From Candidatus Hadarchaeales archaeon (GTDB lineage: Archaea; Hadarchaeota; Hadarchaeia; Hadarchaeales; WYZ-LMO6): a stretch of DNA of 64,000 bases. The translations under genes were made by a program, and so were the position numbers. Below, one piece after another: positions 7,856 through 16,301 of this stretch. Below the pieces are notes generated by a model. The model was not told where the DNA came from. It was given only the letters and a program-made list of their open reading frames with translations, and searched no databases. Every line of letters begins with the position of its first letter. Position 1 is the stretch's first letter. The DNA lies in assembly GCA_038736355.1 (NCBI GenBank), contig JAVYML010000002.1:376074-440073 (forward strand), written 5' to 3'.

Positions 7856-8638
7856 TTACTTAAGGTTTGATTTGGAAGGTCTGAGGGGGAGGAGGTGAAA
7901 GCCCCACGGTCTCTTTATCCTCTCCACTTTCACCCCGTAGACCCTCTCCAAGTTTGAAGGGGTAAGCACTTCCTCCGGTCCTCCGATGGCGAAAATCCTT
8001 CCCTTTTTCAGGAGCACGATCCTGTCCGAGAAGGTCGAAGCCAGGTTGAGATCGTGCAAGGCCATGAGGGCGGAGAGTCCTTTCCGCTTCACTTCCTTCC
8101 TTATCAGGTTCAGGAGTTCCAGTTGATGCCTCAGGTCCAGGTTACTCGTGGGTTCGTCCAGCAGCAGGATTTCTGGTTCTTGGGCCAGGACCCTTGCCAA
8201 GAGGACCTTTTGTTTTTCTCCCCCGCTCAACTCGTTGAAGGGTCTGAGCGCCAGCTTTTCCAGACCCACCCTTTCCAAGATCTCCGAAACCACTTTCAAG
8301 TCCTTCTCTCCCACCCTCCAGCCCAAGTAAGGTTTTCTTCCGAGCAAGACGGTGTCGAAGACGGTGAGGGGGAAAGAGGGGGAAGGACCTTGGGGAAGAT
8401 AGCCGATTTTCCTCGAAAGTTCCCTGGGAGTGAATTCCCCCATCTCTTTACCATCCAAGAAGATGGAACCTCGCTGGGGCTTTAGGATCCCGGCCACGCA
8501 CCTGAGGAGAGTAGTCTTGCCCGAGCCGTTGGGTCCCACCAAGCTGGTGATTTCACCCTTTTCGGCTTCCAGCTCCACTCCCTCAAGGATGGAGAGAGAC
8601 CCATATCCAAAGAAAAGTCCTTTTATCACGATCTTCAT
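7856..8638 (-). CDS. ABC transporter ATP-binding protein, FecCD/BtuCD-type importer
   Basis: Nucleotide-binding subunit of a siderophore/cobalamin-type importer. Walker A GPNGSGKTT, signature LSGGEKQ, Walker B ILLLDEPTSNLD and the H-loop ALHDLNLA are all present in about 260 residues. It begins MKIVIKGLFFGYGSLSIL at ATG 8638, overlapping the permease stop by 4 bases (ATGA). Third gene of a binding protein-permease-ATPase operon whose promoter region carries an 18-bp palindrome. The imported compound may be iron chelate, haem or cobamide; sequence alone does not decide. Confidence 0.93.
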   Translation of the reverse strand: MKIVIKGLFFGYGSLSILEGVELEAEKGEITSLVGPNGSGKTTLLRCVAGILKPQRGSIFLDGKEMGEFTPRELSRKIGYLPQGPSPSFPLTVFDTVLLGRKPYLGWRVGEKDLKVVSEILERVGLEKLALRPFNELSGGEKQKVLLARVLAQEPEILLLDEPTSNLDLRHQLELLNLIRKEVKRKGLSALMALHDLNLASTFSDRIVLLKKGRIFAIGGPEEVLTPSNLERVYGVKVERIKRPWGFHLLPLRPSKSNLK

Positions 8639-9678
8639 GACCAGAACTCCTTCCTTTTCTTCATGAGGAGGTGCAGGAAGAAGGGTATGCCCAGAAGGGA
8701 AGTCACCGCACCCACCGGGATTTCGGTGGGGGCGATGAGGCTTCTGGCCAAGGTATCGGAGGCTAGGAGGAGGAGGGCGCCCATCAGGCAGGAACAGGGA
8801 AGGACGAACCTGTGATCGCCCCCCACGAGCATGCGGGCCAGGTGGGGCGAAACTAGACCTATGAATCCTATCGTACCCGTGAAGGATACGATACCCGCCG
8901 TGAGGAGGGAGAAGAGGACCAATCCCACTCCCCTCACCCTTCCCACGTTTACCCCCAACCCTTTCGCCGTTTCGTCTCCCATGGCAAGGGCATTCAAATC
9001 CCAAGAATACCTCAGAAGGGGTGGAAAACAGAAAAGGGTGATGAAGAAAACGGGGAAGAACCTTTCCCAGGTGGCATGGTACAGACCGCCCATCAGCCAG
9101 AAAACCACTCCTTGTAGGGCCCTGGGTTCAGCCATGTACTGCAGGATCGAGGTAAGGGAGGAGAAGAGGTACATCACGGCGATTCCGGCGAGGATGATGC
9201 TTTCCGAGCTCATTCCCTTTTTGATGCTCAGACCCCATACCAAGAAGGTGGAGAGGAGGGCGAAGAGGAAGGCGTTGATCACCACCAGATATTCTCCACC
9301 CCAAACACCAAGGCCCAACACCAGACCGAGAGAGGCCCCGAAACCAGCAGCCGAGGAAACACCGAGGGTGTAGGGACTTGCGAGTGGGTTGCGCAGCAAA
9401 CCTTGACAAACGGCTCCGGCTAGGGCCAAGCCAGCTCCAGCGGAAAGGGCTAGGAGGATCCTGGGAAGCCTTAACTCCCAGACGATGACTTCGGAGAGGT
9501 GATCGGAGGAGAGGGGGAAGATCCTGGAGAAGAAGGCACGCCAAACCCTTCCCGGACTCAGGTTCACCGCTCCAACGGAGAGTGCTAGGAGGAAAAGGAA
9601 GAAGAGGAGGAGGGAAAGGATGAAGATTACCAGAAGTTTGCTACGGGTATAGCGGAGGTAGACTTTTTCTATTCCCAT
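8635..9678 (-). CDS. FecCD-family ABC transporter permease
   Basis: A 347-residue, roughly ten-helix permease. Family hallmarks are LRLPRILLALSAGAGLALAGAVCQGLLRNPLASPYTLGVSSAAGFGASL-type sequence (the L-R-N-P-L-A-P stretch near residue 90), GTIGFIGLVSPHLARMLVGGDHR and a C-terminal PVGAVTSLLGIPFFLHLL. It forms the homodimeric membrane channel for the downstream ATPase. 44 bases separate it from the binding-protein gene upstream. Confidence 0.93.
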   Translation of the reverse strand: MGIEKVYLRYTRSKLLVIFILSLLLFFLFLLALSVGAVNLSPGRVWRAFFSRIFPLSSDHLSEVIVWELRLPRILLALSAGAGLALAGAVCQGLLRNPLASPYTLGVSSAAGFGASLGLVLGLGVWGGEYLVVINAFLFALLSTFLVWGLSIKKGMSSESIILAGIAVMYLFSSLTSILQYMAEPRALQGVVFWLMGGLYHATWERFFPVFFITLFCFPPLLRYSWDLNALAMGDETAKGLGVNVGRVRGVGLVLFSLLTAGIVSFTGTIGFIGLVSPHLARMLVGGDHRFVLPCSCLMGALLLLASDTLARSLIAPTEIPVGAVTSLLGIPFFLHLLMKKRKEFWS

Positions 9679-9722
9679 CCGATCATCCGCTCAAGCTTTG
9701 CCCAGCCTTTTGGGTTGGGACA

Positions 9723-10793
9723 TCAGGGGTAGGTGTATATCCCTCCACTCTCCAGCCCCCAGAAGTTCACGAGTTCCCTATGGATGGAAGACGGATCGAG
9801 ATCGCCGAAGAGCTGGGGATAGAAGAATTTGGCGGCATAGCAAATGGTCACTATCTGGGAGCCTCCTCCCCAGAGATCCCAGGCTATCACGTAGACCCTG
9901 TTTTCTTTCACGGCTTTTAGTTCTCCCCATCCGGGTCTGCTAACGAGTGTCTCCCAGACTCTTTTCAGGGGTTCCGGGTTGGTCAGGGCCCTTCCCCCTC
10001 CCGGTAAAGCGCTCTTCCCGGCGTTTTTGAGGATCACGTCAGGGTTTTTCTGCAGTACCCATTCCGGGGATACTATCGGGTAGGAAACGGGTTCCCCTGC
10101 TGCCAGGTTAAGACCACCCGCGGCCGTCACGATGCCATGGGCCATGGTACCGTAGGAAGCCGTTTGGTAGTCCTTGTGTCCTTCGACGTACACACGTACT
10201 TTGTTTTCCAGACCAGAAACCCTATTTTCTATGAGCTTCAGGAGATTTTCGAAGAAGCCAGCATACTTCTCCGCCTCGTTCTCCTTCCGCAGCACGAGTC
10301 CCAAAAGTCTTATGTCCCTGGGGATGAGTTCCAGCTTGTAGGCATCCACACAGAGGATCTTGATACCTAGGGGTTCCAGCCTCTTCTTGAGTTCCTCCTC
10401 CGAACCCACCTTTCCACTGTAAGTGATCACCACTTCTGGTTGGAGTCCCAAGATCGCTTCGTAGTTGGGGGAGGAACTGCTCCCCACTTCTGGAAGGTTG
10501 TCGAACTTGGGCGCCATCTTTTGTTTGGTGGTGGGGCTTACTCCGACCACCAGGTTTTCAGCACCCAAGGCACAGAGGATTTCCCCCGCATCGCTCTGCA
10601 GGACGACTATCCTCCGTACGGGCTGGGGAAGCCTAACGAGTTTTCCCGAGTCATCTATTACGGTCAGAACGTTTTCTGGACTTACGAGGGTTCTGGTTTC
10701 CCTCGAATAGCCTAAGTAGCCGAGGAGGAGAAGGAGGACCGCGAGGACGGCTACCAAACCAACGGTGCTAGTTTTCATCTCGGTTTTTCTCAC
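9723..10793 (-). CDS. ABC transporter substrate-binding protein (BtuF/FepB-like)
   Basis: The N-terminus is basic and then hydrophobic (VGLVAVLAVLLLLLGYLGY), an uncleaved or signal-type anchor, followed by the binding-protein core: VIDDSGKLVRLPQPVRRIVVL, LGAENLVVGV, LQPEVVITY, and PIVSPEWVLQKNPDVIL. These cap the outer face of FecCD-type importers and bind metal chelates or corrinoids. GTG 10793 has an AAGGTGA site six bases upstream; GTG 10802 and ATG 10778 are alternatives. It heads the operon and is preceded by a perfect 18-bp palindrome, so metal- or ligand-responsive repression is likely. Confidence 0.9.
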   Translation of the reverse strand: MRKTEMKTSTVGLVAVLAVLLLLLGYLGYSRETRTLVSPENVLTVIDDSGKLVRLPQPVRRIVVLQSDAGEILCALGAENLVVGVSPTTKQKMAPKFDNLPEVGSSSSPNYEAILGLQPEVVITYSGKVGSEEELKKRLEPLGIKILCVDAYKLELIPRDIRLLGLVLRKENEAEKYAGFFENLLKLIENRVSGLENKVRVYVEGHKDYQTASYGTMAHGIVTAAGGLNLAAGEPVSYPIVSPEWVLQKNPDVILKNAGKSALPGGGRALTNPEPLKRVWETLVSRPGWGELKAVKENRVYVIAWDLWGGGSQIVTICYAAKFFYPQLFGDLDPSSIHRELVNFWGLESGGIYTYP

Positions 10794-10815
10794 GGATTTC
10801 ACCTTTTATTCTTTG

Positions 10816-10833
10816 TTGTTTCATATGAAACAA
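10816..10833. promoter_or_regulatory. Perfect 18-bp palindrome, candidate operator of the ABC importer operon
   Basis: TTGTTTCATATGAAACAA is its own reverse complement and lies 23-40 bases upstream of the substrate-binding-protein start, in the position of the TATA box or transcription start. Dimeric metal-responsive repressors (for example the DtxR family) bind sites of this size. The regulator is not in the window. Confidence 0.55.
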
Positions 10834-10882
10834 GAAAGGTAAATCCCGTCGATTTTTTAGCCTGTAAGAGAGAAAGAAAAAG

Positions 10883-10972
10883 GCCCCGGTAGCTCAGTAG
10901 GTAAGAGCGCGCGCTTGGTATTCCTCGTGAACGAAGAGCGCGAGGTCGCGGGTTCAATTCCCGCCCGGGGCT
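10883..10972 (+). tRNA. tRNA-Thr (anticodon GGT) with a 16-nt intron
   Basis: Acceptor GCCCCGG/CCGGGGC, D stem GCTC/GAGC, anticodon stem CGCGC/GCGCG and T arm GCGGG-TTCAATT-CCCGC are all paired. The loop between the anticodon stem halves is 23 nt instead of 7. Removing TTCCTCGTGAACGAAG (10921-10936) after position 37 leaves TTGGTAA with anticodon GGT. The intron is at the canonical 37/38 site cut by archaeal splicing endonuclease. Discriminator T73 suits archaeal tRNA-Thr. Confidence 0.93.
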
Positions 10973-11023
10973 TAGTCTTACACGTATTTCTCTTTAAGCT
11001 TTCAGGATTGCCAAGATTTTAGT

Positions 11024-11884
11024 ATGGCTTCCTTAGGTAAGCGGTGTGTGGCTTTACTTGAGGTTTGTCTAGTCTCTCTAATCCTAACCTTTGTTTGGTG
11101 GTTTTGCGAGCTTTACTTAGAGCATGGCATGTTCGGGTATTTTGGCCTCCAAAAATTTATTATGATACTTGTAGCCCTACTCGCCATCATCTTACCTGGG
11201 AGGAGTTTTAGGATTTACGGCTTCCTGCCCAGAAACCAGCGCATCACATTGAAGTGGAGCTCAGGATTTATAGCCGTCTTCATTCTTCCCGCGACGTTCT
11301 CAATTGTGGTATCGACCGCTCTGGGCGTGGCCAAGCCTGCCGGGCTTTCGCCGCTCGGCATAATTTTAAACTTGATCTTCAACATGGTCCTCATCGGGCT
11401 TGTTGAGGAGGCTTATTTTAGGGGTTATGTGCAGTCCAGGCTCAATGAGGCCTTTGAGAGACGCTGGCGGAGGCTCATCTTTAGGGCTTGGAAAGTCGAT
11501 TATGGAATGGGTTTACTTTTAACCTCCACAATCTTCGCCTCGATGCACTTGGTCAATTACTGGAACCCGATTGCATCGAGGTGGGAGCCCACCTGGTGGA
11601 TGCCCATACACATCCTAGGGTGCTTCGCCTTCGGATGCCTGGCCGGGGCTCTGAGGGAGGCATCAGACATTTATGTTTCGGCTTCACTGCACGGAGGCAT
11701 AATGACCTCCTACACGTTTCTATCCATTTATACAAGCGAATGGATCCTGAACATCACCCTATTCATCAGCTGGTTCATCTTCTTCTACCTTCTGGCTATC
11801 TTCCTCCAAGAATCCGAGGAATCCAAAAATCCAAGTGGCCTGGATTTGAGAAGAAAGAAAAAAGGAAAAAGAAATGGGGATTAG
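11024..11884 (+). CDS. CPBP-family intramembrane glutamic protease (Abi/Rce1-like)
   Basis: A 286-residue multi-pass membrane protein with the CPBP motifs: GLVEEAYFRGYVQ (EExxxR), TIFASMHLVNYW (FxxxH) and SASLHGG. Family members such as Rce1 cleave prenylated CaaX proteins; many prokaryotic ones are linked to bacteriocin immunity or are uncharacterised. It lies directly downstream of tRNA-Thr, is less GC-rich than its neighbours, and uses codons such as CTA, TTA and ATA more freely, hinting at acquisition. No repeat of the tRNA 3' end was seen on its far side. Substrate unknown. Confidence 0.82.
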   Translation: MASLGKRCVALLEVCLVSLILTFVWWFCELYLEHGMFGYFGLQKFIMILVALLAIILPGRSFRIYGFLPRNQRITLKWSSGFIAVFILPATFSIVVSTALGVAKPAGLSPLGIILNLIFNMVLIGLVEEAYFRGYVQSRLNEAFERRWRRLIFRAWKVDYGMGLLLTSTIFASMHLVNYWNPIASRWEPTWWMPIHILGCFAFGCLAGALREASDIYVSASLHGGIMTSYTFLSIYTSEWILNITLFISWFIFFYLLAIFLQESEESKNPSGLDLRRKKKGKRNGD

Positions 11885-12231
11885 GCGGCTTTGGCCAGCT
11901 GGTAGATGGCCTTTAAGGCGATGATGACCACTCCAGCCCCTATCAGAACGGTGATGTTGGTTGCCAGGTTTACGATTTCGTCCGCCAGGTGCACACCCGT
12001 AGCCTCTATCATGGAATACATTCCGAAGGCGGCTATGATGAAGGCCACGGAGCCCATGATGAACTTCTCGCTCTCTTCCGCCGTGATGTTGCACAGGGCC
12101 ACGATGATTCCCAGAATCGCCAGTACTCCGTAGAGCTTGCCGGAAGGATCCACCGCTACCGCCGCCACCAGGGCTATCAGCAGTCCTATGTAGAAGGCTA
12201 TCGGTCCGAGCAGTTTCTTCAAATCCTTCAT
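11881..12231 (-). CDS. Conserved small four-helix membrane protein, function unknown
   Basis: About 116 residues with four hydrophobic helices (IAFYIGLLIALVAAVAV, LYGVLAILGIIVALCNI, FIMGSVAFIIAAFGMY, ITVLIGAGVVIIALKAIY) and few charges. The pattern LLGPIAFYIGLLIAL followed by LAILGIIVALCNIT resembles a widespread small archaeal membrane protein family without assigned function. A TATA-like GGTTTAAAAA (12261-12270, reverse strand) puts the transcript start near 12240, so ATG 12231 with GGGAG upstream is preferred to GTG 12258. It overlaps the CPBP gene by 4 bases, tail to tail. Confidence 0.7.
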   Translation of the reverse strand: MKDLKKLLGPIAFYIGLLIALVAAVAVDPSGKLYGVLAILGIIVALCNITAEESEKFIMGSVAFIIAAFGMYSMIEATGVHLADEIVNLATNITVLIGAGVVIIALKAIYQLAKAA

Positions 12232-12332
12232 TTTTCTCCCATTTTCCTTCTTAGCCACCCTTTTTAAACCATCCGTTTTCGGGGGAAGCCTAACCCTTTA
12301 AGGGAAGGTACCGAGGAAATTCTGGTGAGGAA

Positions 12333-12884
12333 ATGGAAAAGACCACGAAAACCCTTTTGTTTCAGATCCTTTCGGTGCTCACCTTTTGCGCCGTGGCCGA
12401 TTTCAGCGCCGGTTCGGTCTTGGAGGGAATGAAGGAAAAGTTCTATGTTATTCCTGGCCTCCTAACGATAGTTCCCCCTTTGGTAGGCCTGAGGGGAAAC
12501 ATAGGCTGTGCACTCGGGTCCAGACTGGGAACGGCCTTACATCTGGGAACCCTCAGGCCCAAGTTTTCTAGGGATTGGGAGCTGGTGGGCAATGCCTTTG
12601 CAGCCATTTTCTTGAGCATCGTGGGTTCCCTGACCGTGGTGACGGTGTCCCTGGTGGTAAGGGGTCTCGTGGGGCTTCCCTCCCTTTTTGGGGATTTGGT
12701 GGTCATAGCCCTCCTTTCCGGGATCCTGGCCGGTATCCCTATCACCTTCCTGACCATCCTCGTCGCCTTTCTTTCCTTCAGGAGGAGGTGGGATCCAGAC
12801 AACGTCACGGGGCCCGTGATGACCACGCTGGGCGATATCGTTACCATGCTCAGCATCTACCTGGTGGTCCTCTGGTGGGGGTGA
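12333..12884 (+). CDS. MgtE-type (SLC41-like) divalent cation transporter, half-size, first of a pair
   Basis: A 183-residue membrane protein equal to the transmembrane domain of MgtE Mg2+ channels, without the cytoplasmic N and CBS domains. Typical segments: VPPLVGLRGNIGCALGSRLGTALHLGTL and DPDNVTGPVMTTLGDI (the P-D-N-V-T-P-D-like motif at the conduction path). Five hydrophobic helices. Its partner begins 5 bases after its stop and has the same layout, so the two probably form a heterodimeric pore. The ion may be Mg2+, Co2+ or another divalent. Confidence 0.85.
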   Translation: MEKTTKTLLFQILSVLTFCAVADFSAGSVLEGMKEKFYVIPGLLTIVPPLVGLRGNIGCALGSRLGTALHLGTLRPKFSRDWELVGNAFAAIFLSIVGSLTVVTVSLVVRGLVGLPSLFGDLVVIALLSGILAGIPITFLTILVAFLSFRRRWDPDNVTGPVMTTLGDIVTMLSIYLVVLWWG

Positions 12885-12888
12885 GCGG

Positions 12889-13419
12889 GTGCGCTTCTGG
12901 AGGACGGTGGCTGAAACCTACCTCGCCGTAGTCATATGTGCCTTCATCTCCCTTTTTTCCGGTCTGCTGGCAGAGCATTCCCTGAGCCTCTTCTACACCT
13001 TCCCCTTCCTCTTGGTCATGGTTCCCCCCATCAACGATATCGCGGGTAATGTGGGAACCATTTTGGGGGCCAGGCTTAGCTCAGCCCTCCATCTGGGTAC
13101 CATAGCCCCTAGACAGAAGGGGGAGCTCTACTTCAACATGAAAATAGTTTCGGTTTCCAGTTTGCTGATGTATGCCGTGGTCTCCCTTGTTTTCTTCCTC
13201 TACTTGATGGTGGCAGGCGGATCCGGAAGACTTGCGCTGGTCATGCTCCTCAGCGGTCTCATCCTCACTCCCATGGTGGTCCTTTCTTCCACCCTTCTCT
13301 CCCTGCTTTCCTTCGCCAAGGGTCTGGATCCGGACAACATCACCGGTCCCCTCATCACCTCCCTCTGCGATGTGTTGGGGATGTGTAGTTTACTCCTTTC
13401 CGCCAGGCTCCTTCTTTGA
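12889..13419 (+). CDS. MgtE-type divalent cation transporter, half-size, second of a pair
   Basis: Paralogue of the preceding gene (176 residues): VPPINDIAGNVGTILGARLSSALHLGTI corresponds to VPPLVGLRGNIGCALGSRLGTALHLGTL, and DPDNITGPLITSLCDVLGM to DPDNVTGPVMTTLGDI. It starts at GTG 12889, four bases after the upstream stop codon, indicating coupled translation. MgtE channels are homodimers; two adjacent, diverged halves suggest that here the dimer is made of two different chains. Confidence 0.85.
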   Translation: MRFWRTVAETYLAVVICAFISLFSGLLAEHSLSLFYTFPFLLVMVPPINDIAGNVGTILGARLSSALHLGTIAPRQKGELYFNMKIVSVSSLLMYAVVSLVFFLYLMVAGGSGRLALVMLLSGLILTPMVVLSSTLLSLLSFAKGLDPDNITGPLITSLCDVLGMCSLLLSARLLL

Positions 13420-13464
13420 ACATCCGCGGGAAGGGATTCTTAAGTTCCCAAGCTTAGAACGACG

Positions 13465-14091
13465 ATGGACAAAACCGCAGGCATCCTTTACCGTGGGGTG
13501 GGGGAAGAGATTCTGAGGACTTTTTACCGTGGAAGGGAATTCCTCGTTCTTCCCGGAGTCTACGAGCCGGCTGAGGACACCTTCCTCCTCGCCGAAAACT
13601 TGAGGGTCGAAAGGGGGGAAAGGGTGCTGGAGCTGGGAACGGGTTGCGGGATTCTAGCCGTATTGGCGGCGGAGAGAGGGGGAAAGGTAGTGGCCACGGA
13701 TGTCAGCGAGGAGGCCATTAGGTGTGCTTGGCTCAATGCTTGGAAGCACGGGGTGGGAAGGAGGGTGGAACTGAGGAAGGGGTGGCTTTTCGAACCGGTG
13801 AAAAAAATGAAGTTTGATCTCATCCTCTTCAATCCACCCTATCTTCCTGTCGAAGAGGAAGATCCAAGATGGGGTGGGGGGAAAGATGGAAGGAAGGTGC
13901 TGGATCCCTTCCTCTCTTCCCTTTCCTCCCATCTTTCCGAAAGGGGAAGGGCCCTTTTCGTTCAATCCTCCCTTTCTGGGATGGGGGAAACACTCGAGAA
14001 GGCGAGGGAGCGGGGATTGGGGGTTCGTCTCCTTTCCAGTCTCAGGAGGTTCTTCGAGGAATTGTGGGTGGTGGAGGTTAGACCTTTTTAG
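13465..14091 (+). CDS. HemK/PrmC-family N5-glutamine methyltransferase (Mtq2-like)
   Basis: A 208-residue class I SAM methyltransferase. YEPAEDTFLLAE near the start, the SAM-binding VLELGTGCGILAVLAAERG and the catalytic LILFNPPYLPVEEEDPRWGGGKDG are characteristic of the HemK/Mtq2 group that methylates the glutamine of the GGQ motif in release factors; in archaea the likely target is aRF1. The bacterial N-terminal helical domain is missing, as usual for archaeal/eukaryotic Mtq2. It starts at ATG 13465, 45 bases after the MgtE pair. Confidence 0.88.
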   Translation: MDKTAGILYRGVGEEILRTFYRGREFLVLPGVYEPAEDTFLLAENLRVERGERVLELGTGCGILAVLAAERGGKVVATDVSEEAIRCAWLNAWKHGVGRRVELRKGWLFEPVKKMKFDLILFNPPYLPVEEEDPRWGGGKDGRKVLDPFLSSLSSHLSERGRALFVQSSLSGMGETLEKARERGLGVRLLSSLRRFFEELWVVEVRPF

Positions 14092-14118
14092 TCTCCTCTT
14101 CCGAAAAGGGATGATAAA

Positions 14119-14406
14119 ATGGAGTTCAAGACCAAAGCTTCCCTTCCCTTCATGGCCTTCGGGGCCATAGCCGGCCTCCTGTCTGGCCTCCTGTCAGCCG
14201 AGTCCGGTTCCTCTTCCCCCGCCCTCCTCCTCTTCCTCCTCCTCTTCCTCCTCGCCTACAAGCTCACCCCGCCCCTGCTGAGACTCCCCCCTTCTCAGTT
14301 TCCGGAGGGGGGATGGTCGGTGATGAAAGCCCTCAAGCTGGGCTTTTGGTCTTTCTTGGCCTGCTGGTTGCTGGTATGGATTCTAGCCTACAACCTCGCC
14401 CTCTGA
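14119..14406 (+). CDS. Small membrane protein, function unknown
   Basis: 95 residues with three predicted helices: FMAFGAIAGLLSGLLSA, LLLFLLLFLLAYKLTPPLL and LGFWSFLACWLLVWILAYN. The size and three-helix layout recall the EMC6-like small proteins of archaea, but I see no decisive motif. It lies between the PrmC-like gene and the XPD-like helicase, whose start probably lies inside its last 31 bases, so the genes are likely co-transcribed. Confidence 0.65.
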   Translation: MEFKTKASLPFMAFGAIAGLLSGLLSAESGSSSPALLLFLLLFLLAYKLTPPLLRLPPSQFPEGGWSVMKALKLGFWSFLACWLLVWILAYNLAL

Positions 14407-16301
14407 GGGAATATCCCGAACTGCTTTCGATCTTTCCCTACCGGGAAATCAGGGAGCCCCAGCTGGAATTGATGGTGGCTGTGAGGAGGGCCGTGGAGAG
14501 GTCCGTTCCCCTCGTGGTGGAAGGTCCCACGGGTATGGGAAAGACGGTGGCTCTCCTGTGCGGACTCCTCTCCTCTCCAGAGCTGAGGGGGGTAAAGATA
14601 GTGTACTGCTCTAGGACCCACGGCCAGCTGGACAGAGTGGTGGAGGAGCTCAGAATGCTCTCTTCCCGTCTCAACGTACCCGGTCTTTCCCTTAGGGGAA
14701 GGAGGGAGATGTGTCTCCATCCCCTCCTCAGGAGGTTCACTTCCGGGGCGGGTGAAGCCTCACACCTCTGCACGGTGCTTAGGAAGGAAGGAAGGTGCGA
14801 ATTCTTCAGGGAATGGGAGGAAAGGGGGGAAGAGCTGCTTCCAGAATTCTTGGGAGAACAGGTCAAGGCAGGGGAGTTACTGCGAAGATGCAGGGAAGAG
14901 GGCCTTTGTCCCTATGAGATCTCCAAGCATTTGATGCCGAGCATGAGGGTGGTGGCATGTAGCTATCTCTATTTGCTCGATCCTTCCATCCGTCCCCCCT
15001 TCCTGAGGTCCCTGGGTGCGGGCCTCCCAGAACTTGCGGTTGTTTTCGACGAGGCCCATAACCTTCCGGAGTTGGCAGTGGAACTGGCGAGCGATAGGCT
15101 GACCTTGAACTCCATTCTCCAAGCGAAGAGGGAAGCTAGGGAGCTGGAGGATGGAGAAGCGGAGGAAATCTGTTCGAGGATGGAAGAGGCGATGGGGGAA
15201 CTCTCCCGTGGTCTGGGGGAGGGGGAGGAAAGGATCTTGGAGGAGGGGGAGCTCGAGGAAAGGATGGAGAAAAAAGTGGGGGGATGGGAGGGGGCGGGTG
15301 AACTCCTCTTGGAAGTGGGTGAAAGAATGCTGCTTCTCAAGTTGAGGGAAGGAAAGGCTCCCCGCTCATACTTGAGGGGAATGGGGAAGTTTCTCCTCCA
15401 GTTGGGGATGACGAGGAAGAGGAGGGATTTCATGAGGATCGTTTCGGTGGGGGAAGGTGGGGTACCCGTGCTCGAGGTACAGGCACTCGATCCCAGGTAT
15501 CTCACTTCCCCCGTCTTGGAAGGGGTGAAGGTGGCGATCTGTACTTCCGGGACCCTCTCCCCGTTGGAGGCCTATGCGGATGTGGTGGGTCTTCCCCACT
15601 CCCTAAAGCTCAGGTGCTCCTCACCCTTCCCACCCGAGAACGTGCTTGCCCTCGTGGTGAGGGGGTTAACGACCAGAGAACAAAACAGGGGTCCGGAGAT
15701 GTATGGTAGAATGGTGAAGGCCATCGTGCAGGTGGAAGGGGCCACGCCGGGAAACGTGGGTGTTTTCACGGCCAGCTATGAGGTTCTGGAAGGACTTTTG
15801 GAAGCGGGCTTGAGGGAAGCCCTCTCCAAGCCCCTCATCGTGGAAGAAAGGGAGTGCTCTTCTGAGGAAAACGAGAGGAAGATCAGGGAGTTCAAGGCAT
15901 ACGCGGAGAAAGGGGGTGCAGTCCTCTTGGGGGTGATGGGTGGCAGGAACGCGGAAGGTGGAGATTATCCAGGCCACCAAATGGACTCCGTGGTGGCGGT
16001 GGGGATACCCTATGCCCCTCCAAGCCAAAGGTTGGAGAGGACGATCGGATACTGGGAGGAGCAGTTCCCCGGATTGGGGAGAAGGTATGGGTATTATCTC
16101 CCGGCCCACAGGCGTTTGGCCCAAGCGGCGGGAAGGGCCCACAGGCTCCTTTCCGATCGAGCCGCCATCATCTTCCTGGATGAAAGGGTCTTCTCCCCCT
16201 TCGTGAGGGGAAGTCTGCCAGGTTGGATGGCGGAGAGGTTGAGGAGGGTGGGGGAGGGAGAATTACGGAAGAGACTGGAAGAGTTCTTCCGGGAAAACTG
16301 A
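14376..16301 (+). CDS. XPD/Rad3-family DNA helicase with Fe-S cluster
   Basis: An SF2 helicase of about 640 residues: VVEGPTGMGKTVALL (Walker A), IVYCSRTHGQLDRV (motif Ia), four cysteines (MCLHP, SHLCTVL, GRCEFF, GLCPYE) that should hold the 4Fe-4S cluster, VVFDEAHNLPE (DEAH), ICTSGTLSPLEAY and QAAGRAHRL (motif VI). XPD unwinds DNA 5' to 3' and acts in repair. ATG 14376 gives MDSSLQPRPLREYPELLSIF; the frame is open further upstream to 14313. The next gene, an XPF-type nuclease, overlaps its end. That pairing favours a role in excision repair or fork processing. Confidence 0.9.
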   Translation: MDSSLQPRPLREYPELLSIFPYREIREPQLELMVAVRRAVERSVPLVVEGPTGMGKTVALLCGLLSSPELRGVKIVYCSRTHGQLDRVVEELRMLSSRLNVPGLSLRGRREMCLHPLLRRFTSGAGEASHLCTVLRKEGRCEFFREWEERGEELLPEFLGEQVKAGELLRRCREEGLCPYEISKHLMPSMRVVACSYLYLLDPSIRPPFLRSLGAGLPELAVVFDEAHNLPELAVELASDRLTLNSILQAKREARELEDGEAEEICSRMEEAMGELSRGLGEGEERILEEGELEERMEKKVGGWEGAGELLLEVGERMLLLKLREGKAPRSYLRGMGKFLLQLGMTRKRRDFMRIVSVGEGGVPVLEVQALDPRYLTSPVLEGVKVAICTSGTLSPLEAYADVVGLPHSLKLRCSSPFPPENVLALVVRGLTTREQNRGPEMYGRMVKAIVQVEGATPGNVGVFTASYEVLEGLLEAGLREALSKPLIVEERECSSEENERKIREFKAYAEKGGAVLLGVMGGRNAEGGDYPGHQMDSVVAVGIPYAPPSQRLERTIGYWEEQFPGLGRRYGYYLPAHRRLAQAAGRAHRLLSDRAAIIFLDERVFSPFVRGSLPGWMAERLRRVGEGELRKRLEEFFREN

